The notes below the pieces were generated by a model. That model did no database searches. It was not told the origin of the DNA and worked only from the letters and a program-made list of their open reading frames with translations. Both the position numbers and the translations under genes were made by a program. From assembly GCF_014697425.1 (NCBI RefSeq), contig NZ_JACJRU010000012.1, positions 120,498 to 184,497 on the forward strand: a DNA stretch of 64,000 nt. Reading direction: 5' to 3'. Each line of letters begins with the position of its first letter. Within the stretch, counting starts at the first letter, position 1. Positions 1-8,778 of this stretch are shown in pieces. Origin of the DNA: Nostoc sp. FACHB-110. GTDB taxonomy: Bacteria > Cyanobacteriota > Cyanobacteriia > Cyanobacteriales > Nostocaceae.

Positions 1-588
1 TTGTGTACCTGCAAGGTAAGATGCGATCGCCTGATCATAACTTGCAGTATGTAAAAATCCTTTTAAGGCTGCTTTTTGGCGAAATTCTAACGAAGCTTCG
101 CCGTTATTTTGGCGTAACTCTTGCAGATATTCATCGTACTGCGTTGGGTCACATAATACTGTTAAATGAGCAAAATTCTTTGATGATGCCCGTAACATCG
201 CTGGGCCACCAATATCAATTTGTTCCACAGCTTCCGCCAAAGTCACCCCTGGTTTAGCAATAGTTTCCTCAAACGGATAAAGATTCACCACCACCAAATC
301 AATCGGGCGAATTTGGTTATTTTCTAAATCTGTAATATCTTGAGGTTCATCCCGCCGTGCCAAAATCCCGCCATGAATGCGCGGATGTAGCGTTTTCACC
401 CGTCCGCCTAAAATCTCCGGGGAACCCGTGTAATCAGAAACCTTAGTCACTGGTATTCCCGCATCCTTGAGGGCTTTGGCTGTGCCCCCACTGCTGATTA
501 AATCAAATGCAAATTCTTCAACCAAACTACGGGCTAGGTCAATTAAACCAGTTTTGTTAGATACACTCAGCAGTGCTAGACGCGCCAT
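1..588 (-). CDS. purH: Bifunctional AICAR formyltransferase/IMP cyclohydrolase PurH (5' part; gene runs off the window)
   Basis: PurH catalyses the last two steps of IMP synthesis: formylation of AICAR and ring closure to IMP, in the cytosol. The 196 codons present start at an ATG (586-588) with MARLALLSVSNKTGL, the typical start of the N-terminal cyclohydrolase (MGS-like) domain. The conserved stretches ISSGGTAKALKDAGIPV, GRVKTLHPRIHGGIL and VDLVVVNLYPFEET follow. The formyltransferase domain lies outside the window, beyond base 1. No frameshift is visible. The window also holds purS and purQ near 50-51 kb, so purine genes are scattered rather than grouped in one operon. Family assignment is very secure. 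Confidence 0.96.
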   Translation of the reverse strand, partial: MARLALLSVSNKTGLIDLARSLVEEFAFDLISSGGTAKALKDAGIPVTKVSDYTGSPEILGGRVKTLHPRIHGGILARRDEPQDITDLENNQIRPIDLVVVNLYPFEETIAKPGVTLAEAVEQIDIGGPAMLRASSKNFAHLTVLCDPTQYDEYLQELRQNNGEASLEFRQKAALKGFLHTASYDQAIASYLAGTQ

Positions 589-724
589 TTATAAATTCCT
601 CAAATCAACCCTGGAAGCAAAGGATCTTCAGTGTTGCACAAGCCTCGGTTCACTTCAAGACTGTTTTCCTTGATCAGCCCTAACTGTCTAAGTGAGTTCG
701 ACTAAGGCTTTTTCCTTCTTCACT

Positions 725-844
725 TAGGACTTACGCACAGCCTACGAAAAATCGTAGACGCGATAGCGGCTTGCCGCAGGCTACCACAGAGACGCAGAGT
801 TCACGGAGAAATGAGAGTTTGAGAGTTTTTTTGCGTAAGTCCTA
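725..844. repeat. MITE-like element with 13-bp terminal inverted repeats (copy 1)
   Basis: TAGGACTTACGCA (725-737) and TGCGTAAGTCCTA (832-844) are perfect inverted ends of a 120-bp non-coding segment. The right half (about 785-831, CAGAGACGCAGAGTTCACGG and onward) matches, in reverse complement, the interior of the copy at 10958-11050. The left half holds an extra palindromic insert around TAGCGGCTTGCCGCAGGCTA, which explains the greater length. It sits between the purH and ccaA genes. Confidence 0.8.
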
Positions 845-931
845 TTCACTAAACACACAGCGTTTTTCAGTTGTGTGTAGTACACCTTTCAAGGGGAGAG
901 ACTAGAGGTGCTGAATTAGTCTGTGTACAGT

Positions 932-963
932 GATGTAAATTAACTAATGAGTTAATTTACATC
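932..963 (-). terminator. 14-bp perfect hairpin downstream of ccaA
   Basis: GATGTAAATTAACT (932-945) and AGTTAATTTACATC (950-963) form a perfect 14-bp stem with a 4-nt loop, 22 bases past the ccaA stop on the minus strand. There is no T-tract, so it may stabilise the 3' end or act as a binding site rather than be a classic Rho-independent terminator. Confidence 0.5.
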
Positions 964-985
964 CGCGATCGCCTATAATTTGTGA

Positions 986-1795
986 CTAATTTGATCCTCG
1001 ATAAATTCGCTCCATCTGTTCTGGAGAAAGGCGACTCATCGGAAATCTTTCCCGTGCAGAAACAGGAAGTTTTTGCGGAGGCGTTATCTCTATTTCTGGC
1101 TTATGAACTGTACCATTGGGTACATCGCAAATTGGGAAAGGATTGAGACGGTTCTCATCCTCTGGGTCAGAAATTTGAGTTTGGGGTAAGACGTAAGCGT
1201 GTCTTTCAGGATCGTAGGCTAAAACTTCGCCTGTCTCAATGTGATAAATCCAAGCATAAATGCTGAGTTGCCCTTGGTAAAGCTTAGAATGAATCGCTGG
1301 ATAAGTTCGCAAATTTTCTATTTGGGTGAGAACATTTTCCGCAATCATAATTTCTAATAGTTCTTCCCCATCGTAATGACCATAATGGTCTAAAACTAAC
1401 CTGCGAGTTGCTTCAGCATATTTAAGCCAATCATGCACAAGTGGCATTTCTTTACTGAGGCTGTTTAACTTCATCAGTCCTTTCATTGCGCCGCAATGAG
1501 AGTGGCCACAGATAATAATTTGACGAATATCTAATGCTTGGACAGCATACTCAATTGTAGCTCCTTCACCGCCATTAGTTGCCCCATATGGAGGAATGAT
1601 GTTGCCTGCATTACGGATAACAAATAATTCACCTACTTGGGCTTGTGTAATTAAATTCGGATCTAGACGCGAATCAGAACAGGTAATAAACAACACCCTA
1701 GGCTTTTGACCAAGTGAAAGTTGCTCAAACAGTGATTGATGCGTCGAAAAATAACTAGACTTGAATTCACGCAGACCTTTGATTAGTTTCTTCAT
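986..1795 (-). CDS. ccaA: Beta-class carbonic anhydrase, carboxysomal type (CcaA/IcfA)
   Basis: This enzyme interconverts bicarbonate and CO2; in beta-cyanobacteria CcaA works inside the carboxysome, feeding CO2 to Rubisco. I start at ATG 1793-1795 (MKKLIKGLREF), as in the family, rather than the in-frame TTG five codons upstream. The beta-CA signature is complete: C39-S-D-S-R (Cys ligand and Asp/Arg dyad), then H98 and C101 in GHSHCGAMKG. At about 269 aa it matches the long cyanobacterial form, with a C-terminal extension ending in RIYRG. In that subfamily the extension is linked to CcmM binding; that role is known for the family, not shown here. The gene stands alone, away from any ccm cluster visible in the window, and is followed by a strong hairpin. 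Confidence 0.92.
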   Translation of the reverse strand: MKKLIKGLREFKSSYFSTHQSLFEQLSLGQKPRVLFITCSDSRLDPNLITQAQVGELFVIRNAGNIIPPYGATNGGEGATIEYAVQALDIRQIIICGHSHCGAMKGLMKLNSLSKEMPLVHDWLKYAEATRRLVLDHYGHYDGEELLEIMIAENVLTQIENLRTYPAIHSKLYQGQLSIYAWIYHIETGEVLAYDPERHAYVLPQTQISDPEDENRLNPFPICDVPNGTVHKPEIEITPPQKLPVSARERFPMSRLSPEQMERIYRGSN

Positions 1796-2021
1796 TACCA
1801 AATTCCACAAATACTCGCGGCTGAAATGCCAAATTAGAGGGAGTAAATTAAGGCAGTAGCGATCGCTTGTTCTTTACACTTTGACAATTGAGAGTTCCTC
1901 TATCATATAGTTAATTGGACACTTTCAGTCTTGTCATGGCATCCAGCGTGCGATCGCCTCAGATGTGGTTTTGCATGACTTTTCCAAAATCAAACTCATG
2001 TTTGATACCAATAGAAACAGT

Positions 2022-2954
2022 CTACAGATGAAGCGAAATTTGTCTGCGAATCGAGAAGCTGACTAATCTAGCAGGTATAGGGGAAAGTTTCAGAACTCGC
2101 AAACGTAAAAATTTCCCAACTAGCAAACGAACTATTCCTTTTATCCGAGCGTACAATCTGACAGACAAAAATTTGCAATAACTTTTTGAGGCATAAGGAG
2201 GTAGAAAGTGAAGCTGATTATAAAGAACATCCGCCCTATGAGTTTTACTCAGTCCATGCAGAAAATGTTCTAGATTGGGTAAACCACCATGTTCGCCGTA
2301 ATTCCGAAAAGGTACGTAATTTTTCAATTTGTGGTGGCGCAAAAAACTATCAATTTGAGAATCCCAGGTAAAGTAGGTTTCAGGATTTGATGTTTGCAGT
2401 AACTGTGTGGCAAATTCAATTAATTTACCAGCACATTGGGGAGTCACAATATAAGCAACTGTTGATACTGAAAAACCATCTGCATACCCCTCTGCGGAAA
2501 TACTATATATCTGAGAGGCACAAGTGTATAGCCAACACATACCTACATTTGTTTGATAGGGATTAAAAGGTAGAGGAAGTTCCCCCAAACCAACAACAGG
2601 AACAAAATCAGCTTCAGTAATCAAAGTGGGTTGAGATTGCATTGCGGCTATTTTCCAAGCTCTTAAATGGTTGAGTAAACATAAATAGCTAGGAGAAAAA
2701 CTTTTATATTGTGGCTGATGCTGCTGTCTGATGACTTCGCAATTTAATCCCTCTTGAATTAAGGCTGTTTCAAGTAATTGAGTTTCTTCTTTATAAGCAA
2801 TAATTAAAGCTCTATTAACTACATCAGATACTTTTAAAGCACCAGATTTGTTATGATTATTTATCTGATTAAAACACTGATCATGATCTAAAAAATGGGA
2901 TATTTGAATTTCATCATTGCATTTATTTTTATTTCTAAACATATTAATTAGCAC
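2022..2954 (-). CDS. GT25-like glycosyltransferase (LPS/polysaccharide biosynthesis type)
   Basis: Probably transfers a sugar onto a surface glycan. The recognisable stretch is SYLCLLNHLRAWKIA followed by LITEADFVPV, the GT25 layout in which a 'switch to a new acceptor' segment precedes an acidic metal-binding motif (here E-A-D in place of E-D-D). A later GGLPNLEHF segment also fits. The basic C-terminus (about residues 260-310) could touch the membrane. I choose the GTG at 2954 because AGGAG lies 8 nt upstream; the in-frame ATG at 2942 is too far from it. The gene is a single minus-strand unit, followed by the carbonic anhydrase in the same direction after about 230 bp. Donor and acceptor cannot be told from sequence. 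Confidence 0.65.
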   Translation of the reverse strand: MLINMFRNKNKCNDEIQISHFLDHDQCFNQINNHNKSGALKVSDVVNRALIIAYKEETQLLETALIQEGLNCEVIRQQHQPQYKSFSPSYLCLLNHLRAWKIAAMQSQPTLITEADFVPVVGLGELPLPFNPYQTNVGMCWLYTCASQIYSISAEGYADGFSVSTVAYIVTPQCAGKLIEFATQLLQTSNPETYFTWDSQIDSFLRHHKLKNYVPFRNYGEHGGLPNLEHFLHGLSKTHRADVLYNQLHFLPPYASKSYCKFLSVRLYARIKGIVRLLVGKFLRLRVLKLSPIPARLVSFSIRRQISLHL

Positions 2955-4226
2955 CTAGATAACTCCTGATGAATCAAAATAATTGCGTTTGGGTGAGCTT
3001 ACTTATTCAAGCGATAATATGCAATGACATAACCAGCCAATTACAAGTTATACAATGTGTTTTTTGCTTATTAACACTTAATTTTGCTGCTTACATAGAA
3101 AATATCTACTGTAATAATACTGAGAAATAAATTAGAATCGATGAATCATATTTAATAATTGAGTATAGCAGTGTTAAAAACATTATATTTTTGTATATAA
3201 ATATTGGCAAATACTTGTTTAGCTGGATAGCAAATTCCTGAATAGCCACTGCGTTAAGTGGCTTTGGCGACTTGAAGACAGTGGCGTTGCTGAGATAACA
3301 TCCAGTCTGCGAGAAGTTTTAAATAATCAAGACTTTCCTAACCTATACTTCGACTGCTATATGTCCATCAATCAAACAATAAATAAAAATACTACGTATA
3401 AATTCGGGTAAATTGTAAATTTATAAACTCATAACTCAATAGGATTACATCAATTAAGTTAAAACCTAGAATTTGTATTTCCGATATAAGTAAATACTAG
3501 TAAAAATTGGTTTCAGTAATTAAATAATATTTAAAAATCTTGGTAATTTTTACATTGTCAAATTTTCAAATTTATGTTTTATAAGGCAAAAAGATGATTT
3601 TTAGATAAATCAATTGCCATTTAATATTGGTGTAGTTATATTAAGCTTAAGTGAGACGCTGCATCTACCTGAGTTATTAGCGCATTTACCTAAAAATAGA
3701 TAACAATGGGAACTCATGTATTCTGTTGAGAAAAAACAGATATACAAAATAAAATTTTATTTGCATATTTTTCGTACTCGTAATTTTAAATTAATTAAAG
3801 GTATGTGTCAGTAAAATTTATAAAATAATTGCATAATCATACATTACGAACTAAAAATATTTTTGATTAGCTTTTTTTAAATAAAAGCTAACCAGATAAT
3901 AAAATAATGCTGATTAATTAATATGATTTTTTGAAAATTTTCTATCATTGCCTAACAAAAAGTATGTTAAAGCCTAACAATTGCCATTTATTAAAAATCA
4001 ACATAAGTTTAATTTAAGTAGGAAATATAAATTTCCTGTATTGAATATCAAAAACATCAGGACACAAATCATAGTTAGACGAAGAGCATGATATCTAATT
4101 TACGACATTTGATTTAAGTGGTAATTATTGGTGTTTTAAATAGTGATTATTAATCTTTTTTCAATACTGCTCATCTTTGTTGATTACTCGTAACTAGAAG
4201 CAAATAATCTATTTTTTGACATATTT
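2955..4226. other. AT-rich intergenic region between divergent genes
   Basis: No convincing reading frame is present across about 1.27 kb of very AT-rich sequence. A small hairpin occurs at 3244-3263 (AGCCACT, 6-nt loop, AGTGGCT). The stretch presumably holds the promoters of the GT25-like gene (minus) and the surface-protein cluster (plus), but I see no clear -35/-10 pair or known operator. Confidence 0.6.
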
Positions 4227-5150
4227 ATGACTTTAATAATCAAAAATTGGAAGCAGATTTCCTTTTTACTGCTTCTGTTTTTACCTGGGATTTTTTCTGT
4301 TGGTATTTCCGCCGTAATTGCTGACGAAACTACTAATACAGCTGTGTTAGGAGGTGATAATATTCAGCCTGTTACTTCAAATACTGTTTTATTTACTAGA
4401 GGCGTACCTACTTTAGAGATTGTCAAAACTGCCGATCGCATCGCTGTGGAACCAGGTGATACTGTTGTTTATCGGTTAGTTATCCGCAATACTGGTAACT
4501 CTCCCGCCAGCAACATTACCCTGACTGATACTCTCCCCCTCGGCTTGAATTTCGAGACGCGATCGCTGCAAGTATCTTTAACCAGTGCTAACACCACCAC
4601 ACCCGTAACTGTATCGAGTAGCCGAGATAACCGTACAGTAACTATCAACTATACTGGTACTATCCCTGCACAGGGAACGATGAATGTCGTTTATGCAGTC
4701 ACAGTCACACCTGATGCTGTTCGTGGAAGCGGGAAAAATCTTGCAGTCGCCGCCGCAGGTAGCATCCGTAGTAACACAGCTAGTCACTTACTCAAGATTC
4801 GTCCTGGTATTATCTCTGATTGTGCAACTTTAATTGGACGAGTCTTTATTGATAAAAACTTTGACGGCGAACAGCAACCAGGAGAACCAGGGATACCCAA
4901 CGCCGTAATTTATATGGATGATGGGAACCGCATCCTTACTGATGCTAATGGGATGTTTTCTCTGGCTAATGTGATTGCTGGTAATCGGACTGGAACTTTA
5001 GACTTAACCAGCCTACCCGGATATAGCCTTGCACCCAACCTCTACAACATCGAAAAAAATAGCCAATCGCGCCTCGTCCGACTCGCACCCAGAAGCATGG
5101 GACGGATGAATTTTGCAGTCACACCAGCATCAGGGGAAGGACGTAAGTAA
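4227..5150 (+). CDS. Exported DUF11/SdrB-like surface protein
   Basis: A 307-aa predicted exported protein. Residues about 10-35 form a hydrophobic signal peptide ending near ISAVIADE. Residues about 62-190 are a DUF11 (conserved repeat) beta-sandwich: LEIVKTADRIAVEPGDTVVY, then IRNTGNSPASNITLTDTLP. Residues about 200-290 are an SdrB/carboxypeptidase-regulatory-like fold with the calcium-loop-like stretch IDKNFDGEQQPGEPGIPNA. Such domains usually act as stalks or adhesive modules outside the cell. The stop is 1 nt from the start of the next gene, so the two are almost certainly one transcript and translationally coupled. No sortase signal or C-terminal anchor is seen; it may associate with the barrel protein encoded next. 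Function unknown. Confidence 0.8.
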   Translation: MTLIIKNWKQISFLLLLFLPGIFSVGISAVIADETTNTAVLGGDNIQPVTSNTVLFTRGVPTLEIVKTADRIAVEPGDTVVYRLVIRNTGNSPASNITLTDTLPLGLNFETRSLQVSLTSANTTTPVTVSSSRDNRTVTINYTGTIPAQGTMNVVYAVTVTPDAVRGSGKNLAVAAAGSIRSNTASHLLKIRPGIISDCATLIGRVFIDKNFDGEQQPGEPGIPNAVIYMDDGNRILTDANGMFSLANVIAGNRTGTLDLTSLPGYSLAPNLYNIEKNSQSRLVRLAPRSMGRMNFAVTPASGEGRK

Positions 5151-5151
5151 G

Positions 5152-8100
5152 ATGACGCAGATTAGTACTAGAAGAACTGTATTAACCGTTTGTAGTACCT
5201 TTCCGATTCTGCCTGTTGCAGCTGTTGCGGCACAAACACCACCGCAAACACAACAAAAAGTCGAATCTCCCAATGTTCCAGAGTTAATCGCGCCTGTAGA
5301 AGATGATCTAGAAGCTGTTTTCTCTCCACCAAGACCAAGCCAACCTGATAAATTGATAGTTGCAAATGACAAAGAGATAGACGCTGCACCATCCTCGATG
5401 TCCTCAGATCATATAGATAGGTTTACTGCTGAAGAGAAAGCCGAAACCAAGCAGACACCGAAAACAGCCGCAACTCCTATTAACTCAGAAATTCGCATTA
5501 TCACACCAGTTGCAGGTGTAACGACTGCCAAAACAACTAACTTGGGAGTTCAATATCATCCTAGTAACCAAGTCACGGTGACGTTGAATGGAAAACCCAT
5601 AGATACGTCTATCTCCCAATACTTGCATAAAGACGAAGCGCAAAAGTTAAACACCTTAATTTGGTATAACGTGCCGTTAAATAAAGGTGAAAATACGATT
5701 ACGGCTCAAGGTGCTGATGGTAAATCAACCAGTGTGAAAGTCACAGTTGAAGAAGTTCAGAAAAAAATTGCGATCGCACCTACCCAAGAACCCAGAATTC
5801 CCGCCGATGGACGTTCTCTCATCACCTTACAAGGTAAAATTACCGACGAAAAAGGCGAAATTATCACCGAAGATATTTCTGTCACCTTAACAGCTAGTGC
5901 AGGTCAATTTGTCGGTGCAGACCAAGATAAAGATGCAGCAGGGTTTCAGGTACTCGCGCGGAAAGGTGAGTTTACAGCCACACTCCAAGCAGGTTTAATC
6001 GCTCAAAATGTAAAAATCCGCGCGGCTGTTAATCAAGATGCAGAGATTGAAGCTTATACTAATGTAGAATTTATTACCAACTTACGTCCTTCCTTAGCTA
6101 CAGGTAGCATCAATGTGAGGATTGGTGCAGGCGGTACGGATTACCGAGGTAGTTTCCGCGACTACCTCAACCCCGATAAAATCGGTCGCACTGATGTAGA
6201 TGTAGATGCAGCCGTCTTCGCCACGGGTAAAGTTGGAGATTGGTTATTTACAGGCGCATTCAATAGTAAACGTCCCCTAAATCAAGACTGCAACGGAGAT
6301 AACCGTCTGTTTGGTGGTATCCAATCTTGTGAAAAAGACTATCCAGTTTATGGTGATAGTTCTAGCTTTACTAACACTGCGCCTTCTACAGATAGTGTGT
6401 ATGCTCGCATTGAACGCACACCAGATATCCCAGGTGCAGAATCAGACTATTTTATGTGGGGTGATTACAGCACTGAAGAGTTTGCTAGATCATCCCAGTT
6501 ATATACAGCTACCACCAGACAACTCCACGGCTTCAAAGGAAACTACAACTTCGGCAACCTGCAACTAACAGCCTTATACGCCAACAACATTCAAGGCTTC
6601 CAACGCGATGCAATTACTCCCAACGGAACCAGTGGTTACTACTTCCTCTCTCGCCGCTTAGTTATTCCCGGTAGTGAAAACGTCTTTATCGAAGCCGAAG
6701 AAATCAATCGTCCCGGTACAGTCTTGGAACGTAAAGCCTTATCCCGTGGTTCCGACTATGAAATAGATTACGATCGCGGTACATTATTATTCCGTCGTCC
6801 CATCTTCGCCACAGAATTAAACCCCTTTGGTAAAACTTTGGGACGCCGCATCGTTGTCACCTATCAAAACGACGCGGGAGAAGACAGCAAACTTTACGGT
6901 GGACGACTGCAATATAACCTGATAACTTCCGAAAATAGTCCCAACGGAAATCCCTTTATTGGTGCAAGTTACCTCAAAGAAGACCAAGGACAGCAAGATT
7001 TTGAACTATACGGATTTGATTTCTTTGCACCTTTAGGCAATTCTGGGCAAATTATCGGGGAATATGCACACTCTCGCCACAATACCCTCGCCTTTGGTAA
7101 CGTCAGTGGTTCTGCGTACCGTTTAGAAGCTAGTGCAAATCTTGGTAAAAACTTTCAAGGACAAGCTTACTATCGTTCTGTCACCGAAAACTTTGCCAAT
7201 AATGCCACTTGGAGTTTCACACCCGGACAAACTCGCTACGGTGCATCCTTAACTGGAAAACTGGGACAAACCACCAGCTTTAACTTAGGATACGATCGCG
7301 AAGACAATTTTGGTATCGCCCCAGCCGAACGCACCCAGTTAATTGACTTATTCAACCCCCAACCCCAAGCCGCGCCAGGAAGCAAAATTAATAATTCCCT
7401 CACCACCATCCGCGCAGGTATTCAACAAAAAATCGGTCAATCAGACTTAAGCCTGAAATACGTCAACCGTTCCCGCGAAGACCGCATTACTAACCAATTC
7501 AACGGAAACGCCAGCCAGTTAGTCTCTCGTCTTGACGTTCCCTTATCCGAATCACTCACATTCCACGCGCAAAACGAACTTAACTTAGGTAAAAGCGACC
7601 CACTTTATCCCAACCGCACCACATTCGGTTTAGATTGGGCATTGTATCCTGGCGTAAGTATGCGACTAGCACACCAATTTTATGAAGGTGGCTTATTACA
7701 AGGCAATAGCATCACCAGCCTAGATACAATTGTCGAACACAAATTTTCCCCAGATACCACCGTCAGAGGTCGTTACTCAATTTTAGGCGGTGCTGATGGA
7801 ATGACAGACCAAGGTTCCGTTTCTCTAAATCACGGTATCCGCCTCGCACCAGGATTAAAATTAAGCCTTGGTTACGAACACATCTTCAAAGATATTTTTG
7901 GAGATTCCGCCACAGGGATTAGATTTGCTCAACCTTACACAGTCGGACAAACTGCTTCCTCATTAGGTTTATTTGCAGGTGATGTTTACAGCATCGGCCT
8001 AGATTACACCGATAATCCCAATTTCCAAGCCAACGCCAGATTAGAACATCGTAGTGGTAGTGAAGGTAATCAGACCGTAATTTCCGCCGCCGCCTCCGGT

Positions 8101-8778
8101 AAACTTTCCCCAGCTTTAACTGCGGCGGTACGCTATCAACAAGCAGGTGGCGCAAACCAACTTTTGCAAGGATTAGGAGACACCGCAAATCTGCGCGTCG
8201 GTTTAGCTTACCGTGACCCCAACGACGATAAATTCAACGCTTTATTAGGGTACGAATATCGCCAAAACCCCGCCACCACACCCGATACCTTATTAGCCGG
8301 TAGCGGTAACGGTTCCATAGATCATATTTTCTCCGCCGAAGCGATTTATGCACCCAACTGGCAATGGGAATTGTATGGTAAATACGCCTTCCGCAGCAGT
8401 TCTACTTCCCTATCCGAAGATTTTACCAACCATAGCAGCGTTCACTTAGCACAGTTACGCACAACTTATCAACTAGGCTACCGCACAGACTTAGCCGTCG
8501 AAGGACGTTGGTTAGGTCAACCAGAACAAGGCTTCAACGAATTTGGTTTAGCTGTCGAAGGTGGGTATCATTTAACACCAGATTTACGAATTGGTGTAGG
8601 TTACGCGTTTGGGAGTGCAGATGACCGAGATTTTAGCGGTTATCGCTCCGCCGGCGGCCCCTACTTAAACATCAGCTTTAAACTCAACGAGCTTTTCGGT
8701 GGTTTTGGTAGGCAAAAAGTAGTACCACCACAACAGCAAGAGTCAGTAATTCAACCAGTGGCTTTGGAGTCGAAGTGA
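5152..8778 (+). CDS. Large predicted outer-membrane beta-barrel protein with N-terminal Ig-like domains
   Basis: About 1208 aa. I start at ATG 5152 (MTQISTRRTV), preceded by GGGGAAGG, rather than 13 codons upstream inside the previous gene. Visible parts: a signal peptide (about 1-28, ending PVAAVAAQ), a Pro/Gln-rich linker, an Ig-like domain (about 115-205; TVTLNGKPI ... ENTITAQG), an invasin/Big-1-like domain (about 210-310; IPADGRSLITLQGKITDEKG), then from about 320 to the end alternating amphipathic strands rich in Tyr/Phe and Asn/Gly, as in a large barrel (for example QNELNLGKS, GLDWALYPGVSMRLAHQFYE). No TonB box or plug is evident, so a TonB-receptor label would be speculative. Together with its neighbours it looks like an outer-membrane surface-display or transport unit of unknown purpose. 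Confidence 0.72.
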   Translation: MTQISTRRTVLTVCSTFPILPVAAVAAQTPPQTQQKVESPNVPELIAPVEDDLEAVFSPPRPSQPDKLIVANDKEIDAAPSSMSSDHIDRFTAEEKAETKQTPKTAATPINSEIRIITPVAGVTTAKTTNLGVQYHPSNQVTVTLNGKPIDTSISQYLHKDEAQKLNTLIWYNVPLNKGENTITAQGADGKSTSVKVTVEEVQKKIAIAPTQEPRIPADGRSLITLQGKITDEKGEIITEDISVTLTASAGQFVGADQDKDAAGFQVLARKGEFTATLQAGLIAQNVKIRAAVNQDAEIEAYTNVEFITNLRPSLATGSINVRIGAGGTDYRGSFRDYLNPDKIGRTDVDVDAAVFATGKVGDWLFTGAFNSKRPLNQDCNGDNRLFGGIQSCEKDYPVYGDSSSFTNTAPSTDSVYARIERTPDIPGAESDYFMWGDYSTEEFARSSQLYTATTRQLHGFKGNYNFGNLQLTALYANNIQGFQRDAITPNGTSGYYFLSRRLVIPGSENVFIEAEEINRPGTVLERKALSRGSDYEIDYDRGTLLFRRPIFATELNPFGKTLGRRIVVTYQNDAGEDSKLYGGRLQYNLITSENSPNGNPFIGASYLKEDQGQQDFELYGFDFFAPLGNSGQIIGEYAHSRHNTLAFGNVSGSAYRLEASANLGKNFQGQAYYRSVTENFANNATWSFTPGQTRYGASLTGKLGQTTSFNLGYDREDNFGIAPAERTQLIDLFNPQPQAAPGSKINNSLTTIRAGIQQKIGQSDLSLKYVNRSREDRITNQFNGNASQLVSRLDVPLSESLTFHAQNELNLGKSDPLYPNRTTFGLDWALYPGVSMRLAHQFYEGGLLQGNSITSLDTIVEHKFSPDTTVRGRYSILGGADGMTDQGSVSLNHGIRLAPGLKLSLGYEHIFKDIFGDSATGIRFAQPYTVGQTASSLGLFAGDVYSIGLDYTDNPNFQANARLEHRSGSEGNQTVISAAASGKLSPALTAAVRYQQAGGANQLLQGLGDTANLRVGLAYRDPNDDKFNALLGYEYRQNPATTPDTLLAGSGNGSIDHIFSAEAIYAPNWQWELYGKYAFRSSSTSLSEDFTNHSSVHLAQLRTTYQLGYRTDLAVEGRWLGQPEQGFNEFGLAVEGGYHLTPDLRIGVGYAFGSADDRDFSGYRSAGGPYLNISFKLNELFGGFGRQKVVPPQQQESVIQPVALESK

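Noticed and set aside
2186..2371. 61-codon plus-strand frame
   Set aside because: Antisense to the GT25-like gene, which has family motifs.
5130..5392. Two minus-strand frames across the start of the barrel gene
   Set aside because: Antisense to the signal peptide and linker of a strongly supported coding sequence.
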